Assembly (NCBI GenBank): GCA_031841125.1
Contig: CM063113.1
Location: 44,794,197-44,858,196 of the forward strand
Reading direction: 5' to 3'
Length of the DNA stretch: 64,000 nt
DNA from: Acanthococcus lagerstroemiae
Lineage: Eukaryota > Arthropoda > Insecta > Hemiptera > Eriococcidae
Shown: positions 45,164-56,941 of the stretch, piece by piece
Layout of the letters: every line of letters begins with the position of its first letter
Position numbering within the stretch: the first letter of the stretch is position 1
Notes under the pieces: generated by a model
What the model was told of the DNA's origin: nothing
Databases searched by the model: none
Seen by the model: the letters and a program-made list of their open reading frames with translations, nothing else
Position numbers and translations under genes: made by a program

Positions 45164-45337
45164 CTGGCATTTTACGGAATAATGGAAGCTACGAGATTGA
45201 ATCTTTACATTCTAGTCATTCGAATCTGAATGCCGAAAGTGTGTGTCTGAACGTTTACGGATCAAAGGTCGGTGCTGATTCCCAGTCAAAACCGAGGAAG
45301 AAGAAATCCGTTGTATTTCCTCCTGAGCTAGTCACAG
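45164..45337 (+). CDS. Adhesion-GPCR-like receptor, cytoplasmic-tail exon
   Basis: Phase 1 at both ends, donor CACAG/GTGAGT. Residues 280-337. Rich in Ser and Asn (YEIESLHSSHSNLNAESVCL), then a basic patch SKPRKKKSVVFPPELV. No known domain is recognised. The Ser-rich stretch is a plausible phosphorylation region. The intron after it is 12 kb. Confidence 0.85.
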
Positions 45338-45792
45338 GTGAGTTCGTTGTGGTATTGCAGTTCTCCTCTCTCTGAAGGAAACGAGTCGCTCAAACTTGGA
45401 GAATACCGGGTTAGCAAAAGTTCTTTTGCTCATTCAATTTTTTCAAAGGATAATCCCGAACTTGCTAAAAATGCCGAATGAAGTCGTGTGCTAGTTGACC
45501 TTGAAAATTGATACATTTTATTTTTGTTGATTTGTCGTCTCCCGAAGTGTTTAGTTAACTTTTTTTTTTTTTGATTTTGTAGTTGGATACCCTCCTTTCC
45601 ACTGACCGGAGAAAGTCACTGGGGTATTCTTCAAAAATGTTGATATTTCAATATTTCAATATTTTACTTTTTCAAGCTTTCTGAAGAAAACTTGATCCAC
45701 TTTTAATGGGTTAAAATTGAATATCCGTCGGCATGGCTGTCCCTAGTTACTGTTTCCAAGGGTTTTTTTCTTCTTTTTCTTAGTGTTACGTT
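45338..45792. other. Intron sequence, no element recognised
   Basis: AT-rich with a T run near 45560. Confidence 0.4.
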
Positions 45793-46000
45793 CAGTGATG
45801 GAAAACGTAACCAAAACGAAATAACAAAAAAATAACGGTATTTTTTAGATGCTGGAAAACATAACATAACCGAACGATATTCTCTAAAGAAACGAAAAAC
45901 GAAATTAAAACGTAAAAAAATTGACTTAAAATAACGTAACAAATCTGAGTTTTGGAACAGAACTGAAAAAACATAATGAAAACGAAAAATTTTCCGGCTT
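45793..46000. mobile_element. Simple-word MITE (AACGTAAC/AAAACG words)
   Basis: It begins CAGTGATGGAAAACGTAACC, like the CAGGGTTGGAAAACGTAA end at 61802, and is filled with AACGTAAC, AAAACGAA and similar words. The right end near AATTTTCCGGC is uncertain. Confidence 0.5.
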
Positions 46001-46625
46001 TTTTTTTCATTTGTTTTTTGCTTATTTTTTGAATAGCGAACGGGAAAAGGACCTTAATCTTACTGAGTTTAAACAGTTATGTCTGGCTGGACTGGTGATA
46101 ACTGATAAGTGAACTAAGCTCCAGATGTAGTCCAGATTCTTGCGTGTGATTAGCGCTTGCCATTTGAGTACGTGAGCAGAGGGAGGGAGGGGAGGGAGAG
46201 GATGACTAATTGTGTAATTGTTTTCTATGATTTTATTCCAAGCATGCCACCGCAGCCTATGTATAGGTAGGTAGATAGACTAAAATGGTCCCTCGATTTT
46301 TTGTCTTTCGGCATGCCTCTTTTTCAAACTGGATATTCTTATCAGAGCAATACTGTCCACATATCAAATCCCGTTTTTTTTTTGTTTTTTTTTTTTTGTG
46401 ACGAGACTTGCGCATTTGCGTATTATTGTCCAAAATTAAGAGTTAAACAAATAGCTCTGCTGCTCGAAGAGGGTCGGCTCTTGGCTGGTACTTTGTACAA
46501 TTGGACGCTAATAAACAAAAAGTGACCAAGCGACATTCTTTGACGAAATGAGTTATTAGTATCCTTGGAAAGAGCGTAAAAAGAGTAGAAGTTTTCTAAA
46601 TTGGGGTTCCCGATACAAAGATGCG
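46001..46625. other. Intron sequence, no element recognised
   Basis: T-rich runs near 46370-46400; non-coding. Confidence 0.4.
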
Positions 46626-46627
46626 TA

Positions 46628-47442
46628 AGGTCACTGTACCAAATATCGCACCATTAAGCGCCGTTGGCCAAAATCGTTACCTGAAATTGCTTTAATATAA
46701 AATTGTCTGTGGCATATTATTTTATACAGTTTTAGGTACCTCATATCCTAATTTCAGCTAATCCGGATCATATTCAAAGGCACAGTGAGCATATTTTTCA
46801 AAAAAGTCAAAATTTGAATTTTTCAAAAGCGTGCCAAATATCGCCCTCTGAAAACCCCTATAAAAATAAATTGGAAAACTAATGAAAATTCGTACATTAA
46901 GGTTTATTTAGGCAAAAAGAACACTTGTAAATGGGATTTTCGTACACTGCCGCATCGCAATACTCATGAGCCCACTTAAAACAAGCATTGCATTTAATCC
47001 AATCAATGGTAAGAATTTTGCATGGTTTTCCATGGGCGATATTTGGAACACCACAGTGGGCGGAATTAGGAACAAGTACTCGAATTTTAAAATTGCGAAA
47101 TAATTAAACGCAAATTATTTACTTACTTGATGATTTATAGCACGAAAGTATCTTCAATCAACATAGAATACGATGGAATAATGCATTTATTGCTAACTTT
47201 TTTTTTTAATATTCGCAATAAATCGATTTTTAATAGCAATTTCTAGTAAGAAAAATTGAAATTTTGATAAACGTGAAACAAGTCACAGACAAAAACTCAC
47301 AGATAGGTAAAATGCACTGGTATCGTTTATTAGGGACCTTATTCATACATTCTCATAATTTCCCACCAGATCGCGCTGATAGTCTTTCCAAAAACAAGGT
47401 GTGCGATATTAGGAACAGGTGCGATATTTGGTACAGTGACCT
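46628..47442. mobile_element. TA-flanked MITE, 815 bp
   Basis: The left end AGGTCACTGTACCAAATATC and its exact inverse at the right (GATATTTGGTACAGTGACCT) match over about 25 bp and lie between TA dinucleotides (46626-46627, 47443-47444), as in Tc1/mariner-class elements. Internal CGATATTWGGAAC words repeat near 47038, 47404 and 47420. Confidence 0.8.
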
Positions 47443-47608
47443 TATCCACGTTGAAAGAAGCTTATCAGTAAACGCTTTGTCATATAGTTTCTGTGAGGCT
47501 CTTGAACTTTGAATTACGTATTTTCGAAAAACAGATTTTTATAGTTCTTTAAGTCGTTTAATTCAGGTGCCGTGGCATTTCCGAAAATCTTAATAGATAC
47601 TCGTAATC

Positions 47609-47923
47609 GCATGTTCGACGCTGAGGAGGTTCGCTAGTGTCATTGGACGAAAACGTGAACCATAGTACAAACCATACATCGGTATGAACATGTAAACTTT
47701 AAATATAGTTTTATAATTTAAAATAATATTTTTTGAACAAAATCTGTTTTATTAGGGTAAAGTGTAGTCTAGTAAAAAGAAAATAGTTCATTTTAACACG
47801 AAATTACAAGCTGGAAATCAGTAAATGAATTGACACTTTGCACTGTAGTGTATGGGGATAATGAACAGCATCACGTTTTCGTCCACGACACTAGCGAACC
47901 TCACCAGCATCGAACATGCGAGT
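47609..47923. mobile_element. MITE with ~55-bp inverted termini
   Basis: Left GCATGTTCGACGCTGAGGAG through GGACGAAAACGTGA is mirrored at 47868-47922. The interior is about 200 bp of AT-rich DNA. Target duplication not identified. Confidence 0.7.
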
Positions 47924-48967
47924 TCCTGCGCTACAGACGGTGAATTTTAAATGAAGTTTATAATCTGAATACGCATAGCCATCACGAAGGTACCAATTCA
48001 CGTTAACGAGCAGGCAGTTTCAAACAGCTTCAAGAAAGCTTCATTCCTCAAAACCTGAAACAGAATATCAAAACTACCAAAATACTTGACTGTGTTTAGG
48101 AAACCTGATTCATATGCCGTTGTTCCTTTGAAAATTTACTGATAAGGGCGAGAGTACTGCAGAAATAGATACTTTACGGGAATCGCAACGAACATGTTTC
48201 ATTTCATCTAGACTTAAGCTGGAATTGTAAAACATATACAGTCGTAGAATTTGTATTGCAGCATCCAAAACATAACATTCAAAAACGCACACAAATTACA
48301 AATAACTATCTATAATGCTTGAAAATTAGGAAAACAGTAAACCTTAGCGTCGTAGAATATGGATTGATAACGTGTATTATGTGGACCATAGAAGTAGAAC
48401 CGCAGTAAGATCAAGATCAATGAGCTATATTGAAGAAGAAGAAAAAATGAAGGAAAAAAGTTATCGTAAGAGACTCATCAAAATTGTTGCTTATAATTCT
48501 TTTAATTTTTTTTTTTTTTTTTCAACTAATTAATTTCTCGAAAATAAAGCGCCACTGAACTGAACTGTGACTCAGATCCGCTCAGATCAACACATCTGAA
48601 ATGACACGTCACTGGACTGAACTGAACTTGAACGGATGAGAAGAGAAGAGAAAAAAACAAGGGATAGGCTCGGATACTCGTAACCGACCCTTAAAAAAAT
48701 GTGTCTTTCGACATGGCCATCTTTATACGATAGACGTTCATCATCCAAACGTAATTACATCTAATTAATGGGTTAGTATGTCTTTATCAACTCCGCGTAC
48801 AATTTTTTGTTTTGGAATGTCTACTACTCAGCGGTAAAACATTTTTTGTTCGCTATTTTCTTTCGGCATGGACTTTTTCATGTGTCCTTCGGCATGGCAT
48901 TCATCATTATTTTGATTGCCGTGCCAAAATACAGACTCCCTTCACTGTTGGCTCAATCTTACCATTA
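47924..48967. other. Intron sequence, no element recognised
   Basis: Contains a T run near 48510 and two CTTCGGCATGG words near 48865-48895. No gene. Confidence 0.4.
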
Positions 48968-48975
48968 TGTTATAC

Positions 48976-49088
48976 CTTCGACCATACACACATGGACTGG
49001 TAATGTATTAGCAGGAAGGGTAGCGCGTTAGACAAACAAGCCTTTACGTTCTTATCAGTAATACCAGTCCATGTGTGTATGGTCAAAA
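48976..49088. mobile_element. hAT-type MITE, 113 bp
   Basis: The ends CTTCGACCATACACACATGG and the inverse of TTTTGACCATACACACATGG are flanked by a perfect 8-bp duplication TGTTATAC (48968-48975, 49089-49096). Shares termini with the 738-bp element at 2176-2913. Confidence 0.88.
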
Positions 49089-49389
49089 TGTTATACAGAA
49101 CGCCTGTTACCTACCGACTCCCATCAAAAGAAGTTCAAATATCCCCTACATTCCTCCATGAAAAAACATACCTACTTGAAATATCAACATTTTTGAAGAA
49201 TGGCCCCACTTCGTGAGTATCGAGTTTTCTTAAAATGACGTACGGCTGAGCAGATAAAGGGCAATAGCCAAAAACAAACCGTTAATTGTAAAGTGTGAAA
49301 AAAGGAAAAAATTGGGGAAATTACTTGTGTTCATTGTAACGTACCCCAGATGAAAATTAAATATGATACTGTACCCAAATAAGAAAAAT

Positions 49390-50450
49390 TGAAGAAACAT
49401 CTAGATTTGTTCGTCCTTGATTCCATCGATGAAGACTGAGACCGCAATTTCCTCTCTGAAATCTTCAGAAGACCTCGGATAGCCGCATTGGTGAGACGAA
49501 CTATCTTTGCATGAAAAGCTGGAAGCGATTCTCCCCGCCTCTATGACTGCCACTTTAGTTCCCGCTGAAACACTGGCTTCATATGGGGGCTTGCCCATAT
49601 TGGCGTTCCAAGGCCTCCACCAGCTTCTGGAAATTCTTCTGGTCCTCGGTCGGAACCGTCTTCAGCACGTCCATTGCGGCTCCTCGCAGATTGACGACCA
49701 GTGCTGTGGCCTTCGTCGTCTCGTCCCAGCCATTACTGGCAGCCGCTGCCTCGAACTGGACCAGGTAGGTCTCCCAAGAATGGAGACCACCGAACGTTGG
49801 TGGTTTCACTTTCATGGAGCCACTACCACTCGAAGCTGAAACCATTTGGCATGGTTGACTGCCTGGAGCCTCCACTGACAATGCACTGGCGGCTGCGTCT
49901 ATCTGGGAAGACTGCTGGCTATCTGATGGTACTACCACTGACATTGTGGTACGGCCAGTCCGGCGTTCCTCTAGCTCTTTTTCTAGTTTAGCCATTTTCT
50001 TATTCTGGTCTTCCAGCTTCCTGGATTGATCCTCCACCTGCTTAGCCAACGGCTCGATTTTCTCATCGACTCCCTTAAAGATGTCTTCTTTAAGGTTTGT
50101 TACGTCTTCCTCCTTGAGCTGTTCCGTCCTCAGGAAGGCAATTTTATTCGATTGTTCTTCCGTTTTCGTGGACTGTTGAGCCTGACCCGTCTTTATTTCG
50201 CTCAACATTGTTAGGATGTGGTGGAGAGCAGACAGCCGTTGTCGACCCTTCGTCTTCTGGGTTCCACATCGAAGGCGAAAGTTTCCGGGTCCTTGCCTTC
50301 GCCTTGCAGATAGGCCTCCAGCCGCCGGACCAGTTCCGCTTTTGAACCCGATGGCGATTGGTCACAGTTCCTCAGTTCCTCCCGGAGCTCTTTCTGCGTC
50401 AGTTCGAATAACCTCTTCGGAGCCATCGCGAATGGAAGGTTTGGATGACA
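49390..50450 (-). pseudogene. Ty3/gypsy-type gag fragment
   Basis: On the minus strand, near the LTR, 50426-50211 reads a SAP-like motif (LTQKELREELRNCDQSPSGS then KAELVRRLEAYL). A coiled coil follows in 50208-49579 (QLKEEDVTNLKEDI, EKELEERR), and then the retrotransposon Gag core KPPTFGGLHSWETYLVQFEA and LRGAAMDVLKTV. A frameshifted tail at about 49540-49401 has CGYPRSSEDFREEIAVSVFI. Frameshifts lie near 50210 and 49590. Protease and pol are absent: the element is cut off near 49390. Gag would form the particle that packages element RNA. Confidence 0.85.
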
Positions 50451-50530
50451 CTCACTTCGTCAACGGAAACGTCGAATCCACCGAGCGAATGTCCGAATGA
50501 GATCTTCTTCACAACGTGTATAATCGAATC

Positions 50531-50545
50531 TCACTTCTGATACCA
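50531..50545 (-). promoter_or_regulatory. Primer-binding site of the gypsy element
   Basis: The minus strand reads TGGTATCAGAAGTGA directly after the LTR. TGGTATCAGA is complementary to the 3' end of a tRNA of initiator-Met type, the usual primer geometry. Confidence 0.65.
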
Positions 50546-50789
50546 ATTTAACGATATTCGCACCGAAAACCGCACGAAAACACGTAATAACGACTTTAAT
50601 TCCACACTAGTACAATACAACACAAAACAGTAGCTACTAAATCGCTTTGAAAACGCACGATTTATCGCATACAAACTAGAGGCCAGAGGGCTTTATATAC
50701 CCTGGCATTATCGGTGAAGCTCCTTATATCGCTCCCATTATGGCTGTATTTCTACGCCCCCCCCCCCAAAATGAGGTAGGGAGTTGGAA

Positions 50790-51640
50790 TTAGCGGCACA
50801 AATTCTATTGTAATTTGTGCTAATTGTGCTCCGAAGTCCCAGAATTTGTGCCGCCTCCCGTGGGTCTACATCTTAATGAAAAGTTTGGGGACCAGAGAAA
50901 TGTTAGCCCCCGAAATAAAGATAAGGAGTTGGAATTAGCGGCACAAATTTTATCGTAATTTGTGCTAACTGTGCTCCGAGGTCTCAGAATTTGGGCCGCA
51001 TTTTCTGGGCTCATAGTCCAGTGCTCAATTGGGGGGGGGGGGGGACGATCTTCTAAAGGAGAGATTAACTGGTTTCTGCTGTCACCGAATTCATTTTTCA
51101 GGTTCTTTTCACGGTATCTCATATCCTACCCCAATTTTGGGAGGTACATCCATTCTATCCAAAGTTTTATTGTCTTTGTTCATACTTTTTTTAAACTCAT
51201 GAGGCGAAAGTGCGATAGTTTCAAGCAACGACACTTCTGTTTTTGCGCATCGGATTTGGCAACAATGATGATAACGAAGAAACCCGTGGTGAAAGTAAAA
51301 ACAGTGTGGATATGGGCCACGACCCCCCCTCGCCCCAGGAAGGGGTGGAAGCTTGGGTGTGATGGCACGAATTTGTACCTAATTTGTGCTAAATGTGCTC
51401 GAGGTCCCCACAATTTGTGCCCCCTTCCTTGGACCTACAGCCCAAAAATAAAATGGGGGCGGTGAAATGTTAGCCCACCCCCCAAATAAAGGTGGGGTCT
51501 CGAAAATAGTGGCACAAACTTGTATTTTATTTGTGCTGATTGTGCTCGAGGGTCCCACATTTTGTGCCCCCTTCTCTGAACCTACAGCTCACGAATAAGA
51601 TTGGGGGGGGCGGTAAAATGTTAGCCCGTATAGCTCCGGC
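50790..51640 (+). repeat. Palindrome, outer zone of left arm
   Basis: Four to five units contain GGAATTAGCGGCACAAATT, TTTGTGCTAATTGTGCTC and a phrase GAAATGTTAGCCC. A ~270-bp unique spacer (51045-51320) runs between the second and third. The spacer is nearly identical to its mirror at 56100-56380. Confidence 0.8.
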
Positions 51641-51644
51641 CCCC

Positions 51645-53748
51645 AGTTTAACCACATTTTTGACTGTATCTCGGCAACGGAGGGTCGGCGTCTGATTTGG
51701 TCAACGAATTCGAACTCAGCGCGACAAATTGAGGAGGAATTTCTTGTTATCTCATCTATTTAGAATTTCGATAATTTTGAAAACTTCTCCATACTAGCAT
51801 CAGGCATTCTTTTGGGCGGAAAAATTTTCTGAGTGTTTCGGGGCCCGGATCCGGCGAAATAGAATCGAAATGCCGAGACGAATTCAGAACTGTCGTCAAA
51901 ATTGATTTACAGGCTCTTTCTGACCCAGTATACTCCTCGCTCCCATTATAACCACATTTTTGACTGTATCTCTGCAACGGAGGTTCAGCGCCTGATTTGG
52001 TTGACGAATTCGAACTCAGCGCGAAAACTTGAGTAGGAATTTGTTGTTATCCCATATTTTAGCAATTTCGAAAATTTTGAAAATTGTTCCATACCATATG
52101 TATACGTCAGGCATTCTTTTGGGCGAGAAAATTTTCCGAGAGTTTCGTGGCCCGGATCCGGCGAAATGGAATCGAAATGCCGAGACAAATTCAGAACCGT
52201 CGGAAAATTGATTCCCAGGCTATTTCTGACCCAGTATAGCCCCCGCCCCAGTATAACCACATTTTTGACTGTATCTCGCTAACGGAGGGTCAACGCCTGC
52301 TTTGGTCGATGAATTCGAACTCAGCGCGAATAATTCAGTAGGAATTTGTTGTTATCTCACCTATTTGGAATTTCGATAAATTTGGAAATTTCTCCATACA
52401 TCAGGTTTTTGTTGGGCGGATAAATTTTCCGAGAGCTTCGGGGCCCGTACCCGGCGACATAGATTCGAAATGCCGAGCCGAATTCAGAACAGTCGTCAAA
52501 ATTGTTTGACAGGCTCTTTCTGACCCAGTATAGGCCCTGCCCCCAGTGTAACCGCATATTTTACTGTTTCTCGGCAACGGGGGGTCAGCGCCTGATTTGG
52601 TCGTTGAATTCGAACTCAGCGCGAAAAATTGAGTAAGAATTGGTGGTTATCTCATCTATTTGGAATTTCGAAAATTTTGAAAATTTCTCCATACTAGCAT
52701 CAGGCATTCTTTTGGGCGGAAAAATTTTCCGACAGCATCGGGGACCGGACCCGGCGACATAGATTCGAAATGCCGAGACGAATTCAAAACCCTCGTCAAA
52801 ATTGATTCATAGGCTATTTCTGACCCAGTATAGCCCTCGCCCCCAGTATAACCACATTTTTGACTGTATCTCGGCAAAAGAGGGTCAGCGCCTGATTTAG
52901 TCGACGAATTCGAACTCGGCGCGAATCATTATCTCATCTTTTTGGAATTTTGAAAATTTAGAAAGTTTCTCCATACATCAGGTTTTTTTTGGGCGGATAA
53001 ATTTTCCGAGAGCTTCGGGGCCCGTACCCGGCGACATAGATTCGAAATGCCGAGCCGAATTCAGAACAGTCTTCAAAATTGTTTCACAGGCTCTTTCTGA
53101 CCCAGTATAGGCCCTGCCTCAAGTGTACCCGCATTTTTGACTGTATCTCGGCAACGGGGGTCAGCGCCTGCCTGATTTGGTCGATGAATTTGAACTCAGC
53201 GCAAAAAATTGAGTAAGAGTTTGTGGTTATCTCACCTTTTTGGAATTTTGAAAATTTTGAAAATTTCTCCATACTATAACATCAGGCTTTTTTACTGGGC
53301 AAAAAAATTTTCCGCGAGCTTCGGGTCCCGGACCTGGCGAAATAGATTCGAAATGCCGAGGAGAATTCAGAGCTGTCGTAAAAATTGATTCACCGGCTCT
53401 TTCTGACCCAGTATAGACCCGCCCCCAGTTTAACCCCTTTTTGACTGTATCGCGTCAACGGTAGGTGGGCGCCTAATTTGGTCGACGAATTCGAACTCAG
53501 CGCGAAAAATTGAGTTGGAAATAGGAATTAGTGGTTATCTCTGTATTTTTGAATTTCGAAAATTTTTAAAATTTCTCCTACCACACATCAGGCATTTTTT
53601 TGGGCGAAAAAAGGTTCCGGGAGCTTCGGGGACCGGACCCGGCGAAATAGATTCGAAATGCCGAGCCGAATTCAAACCCCTCGTCAGAATTGATTCACTG
53701 GCTATTTCTGACCCAGTGTATATCCCTAGCCCCCAGTATATCCACATT
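51645..53748 (+). repeat. Palindrome, inner tandem array, left arm (~300-bp unit x7)
   Basis: The anchor ACATTTTTGACTGTATCTCG recurs near 51654, 51954, 52258, 52554, 52854, 53131 and 53437, with a last partial at 53742. Spacing is 274-308 bp. Each unit continues CGAATTCGAACTCAGCGCG, TTCGGGGCCCGGACCCGGCG and TTTCTGACCCAGTATAG. Confidence 0.9.
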
Positions 53749-53749
53749 T

Positions 53750-55712
53750 TTGACTGTATCTGGGGGCGAGGGCTATACTGGGTCAGAAATAGCCTGTAAA
53801 TCAGTTTTGACGATGGTTCTGAATTCGTCTCGGGCTTTTGAATCTATTTCGCCGTTTTCGGGCCCCGAAGCTCTCGGATAATTTTTTTACCCCAAAAAAT
53901 GTCTGACGTGTATAGTATGGAGAAATTTTCAAAATTTTCGAAATTCCAAATAGATGAGATAACTACCAATTCCTACTCAATTTTTCGCGCTGAGTTCGAA
54001 TTCGTCGACCAAAGCAGGCGCTGATCCTGCGTTGCCGAGATACAGTCAAAAATGTGGTTATACTGGGGGCTGGGCTATACTGGGTCAGGAATAGACTGTG
54101 ATCAATTTTGATGACGGTTTAGAATTCGGCTCGGCATTTCGAATCTATTACGCCGGGTCCGGGCCCCGAAGCTCTCGGAATATGTTTTCGCCTAAAAGAA
54201 TGCCTGATGTTATAGTATGGAGATATTTTCAAAATTTAAAAAAATTCAAAAAAGATGAGAAACCACCAATTCCTACTCAATTTTTCGAGCTGAGTTCGAA
54301 TTCGTCGACCAAATCAGGCGCTGACCCTCCGTTTCCAAGAGACAGTCAAAAATGGGGTTATACTGGGGGCGGAGGCTATACTGGGTCAAAAATAACCTTT
54401 CAATCAATTTGGACGACGGTGCTGAATTCGTCTCGGACTTTCAAATCTATTTTGCCGGGTCCGGGCCCCAAATCTCTCGGAAAACTTTTTTGCCCAAAAA
54501 AATGCCTGATGTGTGGTAGGAGAAATTTTCAAAATTTTCGAAATTCAAAAAAACAGAGATAATCACCAATTCCTACTAAATTTTTCGGGTTGAGTTCGAT
54601 TATCTCGATCAAATCAGGCGCTGACCCACCGTTGACAAGATACAGTCAACAAGTGGTTAAACTGGGGACTGGGTCTATACTGGGTCAGAAAGAGCCTGTG
54701 AATCAGTTTTGACGACGGTTCTGAATTCGTCTCGGCATTTCCAATCTATTTCACTGGGTCCGGGCCTGAAGCTCTCGGAAAAAATTGCCTGATGTATGTA
54801 TGGTATTGAGAAATTTTCATAATTTTAGAAATTCCAAATAGATAAGATAACAAATTGCTACTCAGTTTTTCGCGTTGAGTTCGAATTCGTCGACCAAATC
54901 AGGCACTGACCCTCCGTGGCCGAGATACAGTCAAAAATGAGGTTATACTGTTGGCGGGGACTATACGGGGTCAGAAATAGCCTGTGAATCAATTTTGACG
55001 ACGGTTCTGAATTCGTCTTGGCATTTCGATTCTATTTCGCCGGATCCGGGCCCCGAAACTCTCGGAAAATTTTTTCGCCCAAAAAGATGCCTCATGTACG
55101 TATGGAGAAATTTCCAAAATTATCGAAATTCCAAATAAATGAGATAACAAAAAATTCCTACTCAATTTTTTGCGCTGAGTTGAACTCGTCGACCAAATCA
55201 GACGCTTACCCTCCGTTGCCAGATCGGTCAAAAATGTGGTTATAATGGGGGCGAGGGCTATACTGCATCCGAAATAGCCTGTGAATCAATGTTGAAGACG
55301 GTTCTAAATTCGTCTCGGCATTTCGATTCTATTTCGCCGGATCCAGGCACCGAAACTCTCGGAAAATTTTTTCGCCCTTAAAAATACCTGATGTACGTAT
55401 GGAGAAGTTTTCAAAATTATCGAAATTCCAAAAAGATGAGATAACAACAAATTATTACTAGTTTTTTCGCGCTGAGTTCGAATTCGTCGACCAATTCAGG
55501 CGCTGACCCTCTGTTGCCGAAATTCAGTCAAAAATGTGGTTATACTGGGGGCGGGAGCTATACTGGCTCAGAAATAGCCTGTGAATCAATTGAGACGACG
55601 GTTCTGCAATCGTCTCGGCATTTCGATTCTATTTCGCCAGAACCGGGCCCCGAAGCTGTCCGAAAATTTTTTCGCCCAAAACAATGCCTGATGTATACTT
55701 GTGGTATGGAAC
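53750..55712 (-). repeat. Palindrome, inner tandem array, right arm (inverted units)
   Basis: The same unit in inverse orientation: CAGTCAAAAATGTGGTTATA-type anchors lie near 54045, 54345, 54645, 54926, 55225 and 55526. Units differ by scattered substitutions and small deletions (one near 54785 lacks ~25 bases). Confidence 0.9.
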
Positions 55713-56835
55713 CCCCAATCTTCATTTGGGGGGCCAACTTGTCTGTGGACGGGAGGCGGCACAAATTCTGGGACTTCGGAGCACAATTAGCACAAATAAA
55801 ATACAAATTTGTGCCACTATTTTTTAGACCTCACGTTTGCTTGGGGGGCTAACATTTTACCGACCCCCCAATCTTATTCGTGAGCTGTAGGTTCACAGAA
55901 GGGGGCACAAAATGTGGGACTCTTGAGCACAATCCGCACAAATGAAATACAAGTTTGTGACACTATTTTCGAGACCCCACCTTTGTTTGGGGGGTGGGGT
56001 CCAAGAAAGGGGCACAAATTGTGGGAACCTCGAGCACATTTAGCACAAATTAGGTAAAAATTCGTGTCATCACACCCGAGCCCCCACCCCATTGTGGGGG
56101 GGGGGGTCGTGGCCCATATCCACACTGTTTTTACTTTCACCGCGGGTTTCTTCGTTATCATTGTTGCCAAATCCGATGCGCAAAAACAGAAGTGTCGTTG
56201 CCTGAAACTATCGCACTTTCGCCTCATGAGTTTAAAAAAAGTATGAACAAAGACAACTAAACTTTGGATAGAATGGGTGTACCTCCCAAAATTGGGGTAG
56301 GATATGAGATACCGTGAAAAGAACCAGAAAAATGAATTCGGTGACAGCAGAAACCAGTTAATCTCTCCTTTTGAAGATCGTTTTTTTAAATATCATAATT
56401 TTTCCAGCCCCCCCCCAATTGAGCACTGGACTGTGAGCCCAGAAAATGCAGCACGAATTCTGAGACCCTGGAGCACAATTAGCACAAATTACGATAAAAT
56501 TTGTGCCGCTAATTCCAACCCCCTATCTTCATTTGGGGAGGCCAACATTTCTCTGCCCCCCAAATTTTTCATTAAGATGTAGACCCACGGGAGGCGGCAC
56601 AAATTCTGGGACTTTGGAGCACAATTAGCACAAATAAAATACAAATTTGGGCCGCTAATTCCAACCCCTATCTTCATTTGGGGGGGCAACATTTCCCTGC
56701 CCCCCCAAAAAAAACACTTTTTATTAAAATGTAGACCCATGGGAGGCGGCACAAATTCTGGGACTTCTGAGCACAATTAGCACAAATTACAATGGAATTT
56801 GTGCCGCTAATTCCAACCCCCTACCTCATTTTGGG
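55713..56835 (-). repeat. Palindrome, outer zone of right arm
   Basis: Mirror of 50790-51640, slightly longer because it has one additional ~160-bp GGCACAAATTCTGGGACTT unit (56570-56790) and a duplicated 55735 junction unit. Confidence 0.8.
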
Positions 56836-56941
56836 GGGGGGGCGTAGAAATACAGCCTCTCATTATCGATCTTCAATTCTCTTGCTCGAAACGAGTCGAT
56901 CGGTCTTCACTTATGTCGAATGTTCGGGAGCGCTCGCTACA

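Larger units (their letters stand above)
50742..56857. mobile_element. Giant palindromic tandem-repeat (Foldback-like) element, 6.1 kb
   Basis: The left end GGCTGTATTTCTACGCCCCC is mirrored at the right (GGGGGCGTAGAAATACAGCC). The flanks are a 9-bp duplication, TCCCATTAT (50733-50741) and TCTCATTAT (56858-56866), 8 of 9 matching. The two arms are inverted copies of each other, meeting near 53748. Outer arm zones carry TTTGTGCTAATTGTGCTC-type units; inner zones carry a ~300-bp tandem unit, seven copies in one arm and about six and a half in the other. No transposase is encoded. Drosophila Foldback elements, with long repeat-built inverted arms and 9-bp duplications, are the nearest known analogue; the relationship is inferred. 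Confidence 0.85.
50548..56941 (-). mobile_element. Gypsy LTR split by the giant palindrome
   Basis: Minus-strand order: the LTR start TGTAGCGAGCGCTCCCGAAC (56941 downward), interrupted at 56857-50742, then a TATATAAA box (near 50696), ATTAAAG, and the end GCGAATATCGTTA next to the primer-binding site. Without the insertion the LTR would be about 275 bp. The 3' LTR is not in the window. Confidence 0.7.

Noticed and set aside
51180..51413. Short open frames on both strands of the palindrome's spacer
   Set aside because: The mirror copy has the same frame by symmetry, so openness is not independent evidence; there is no protein motif.
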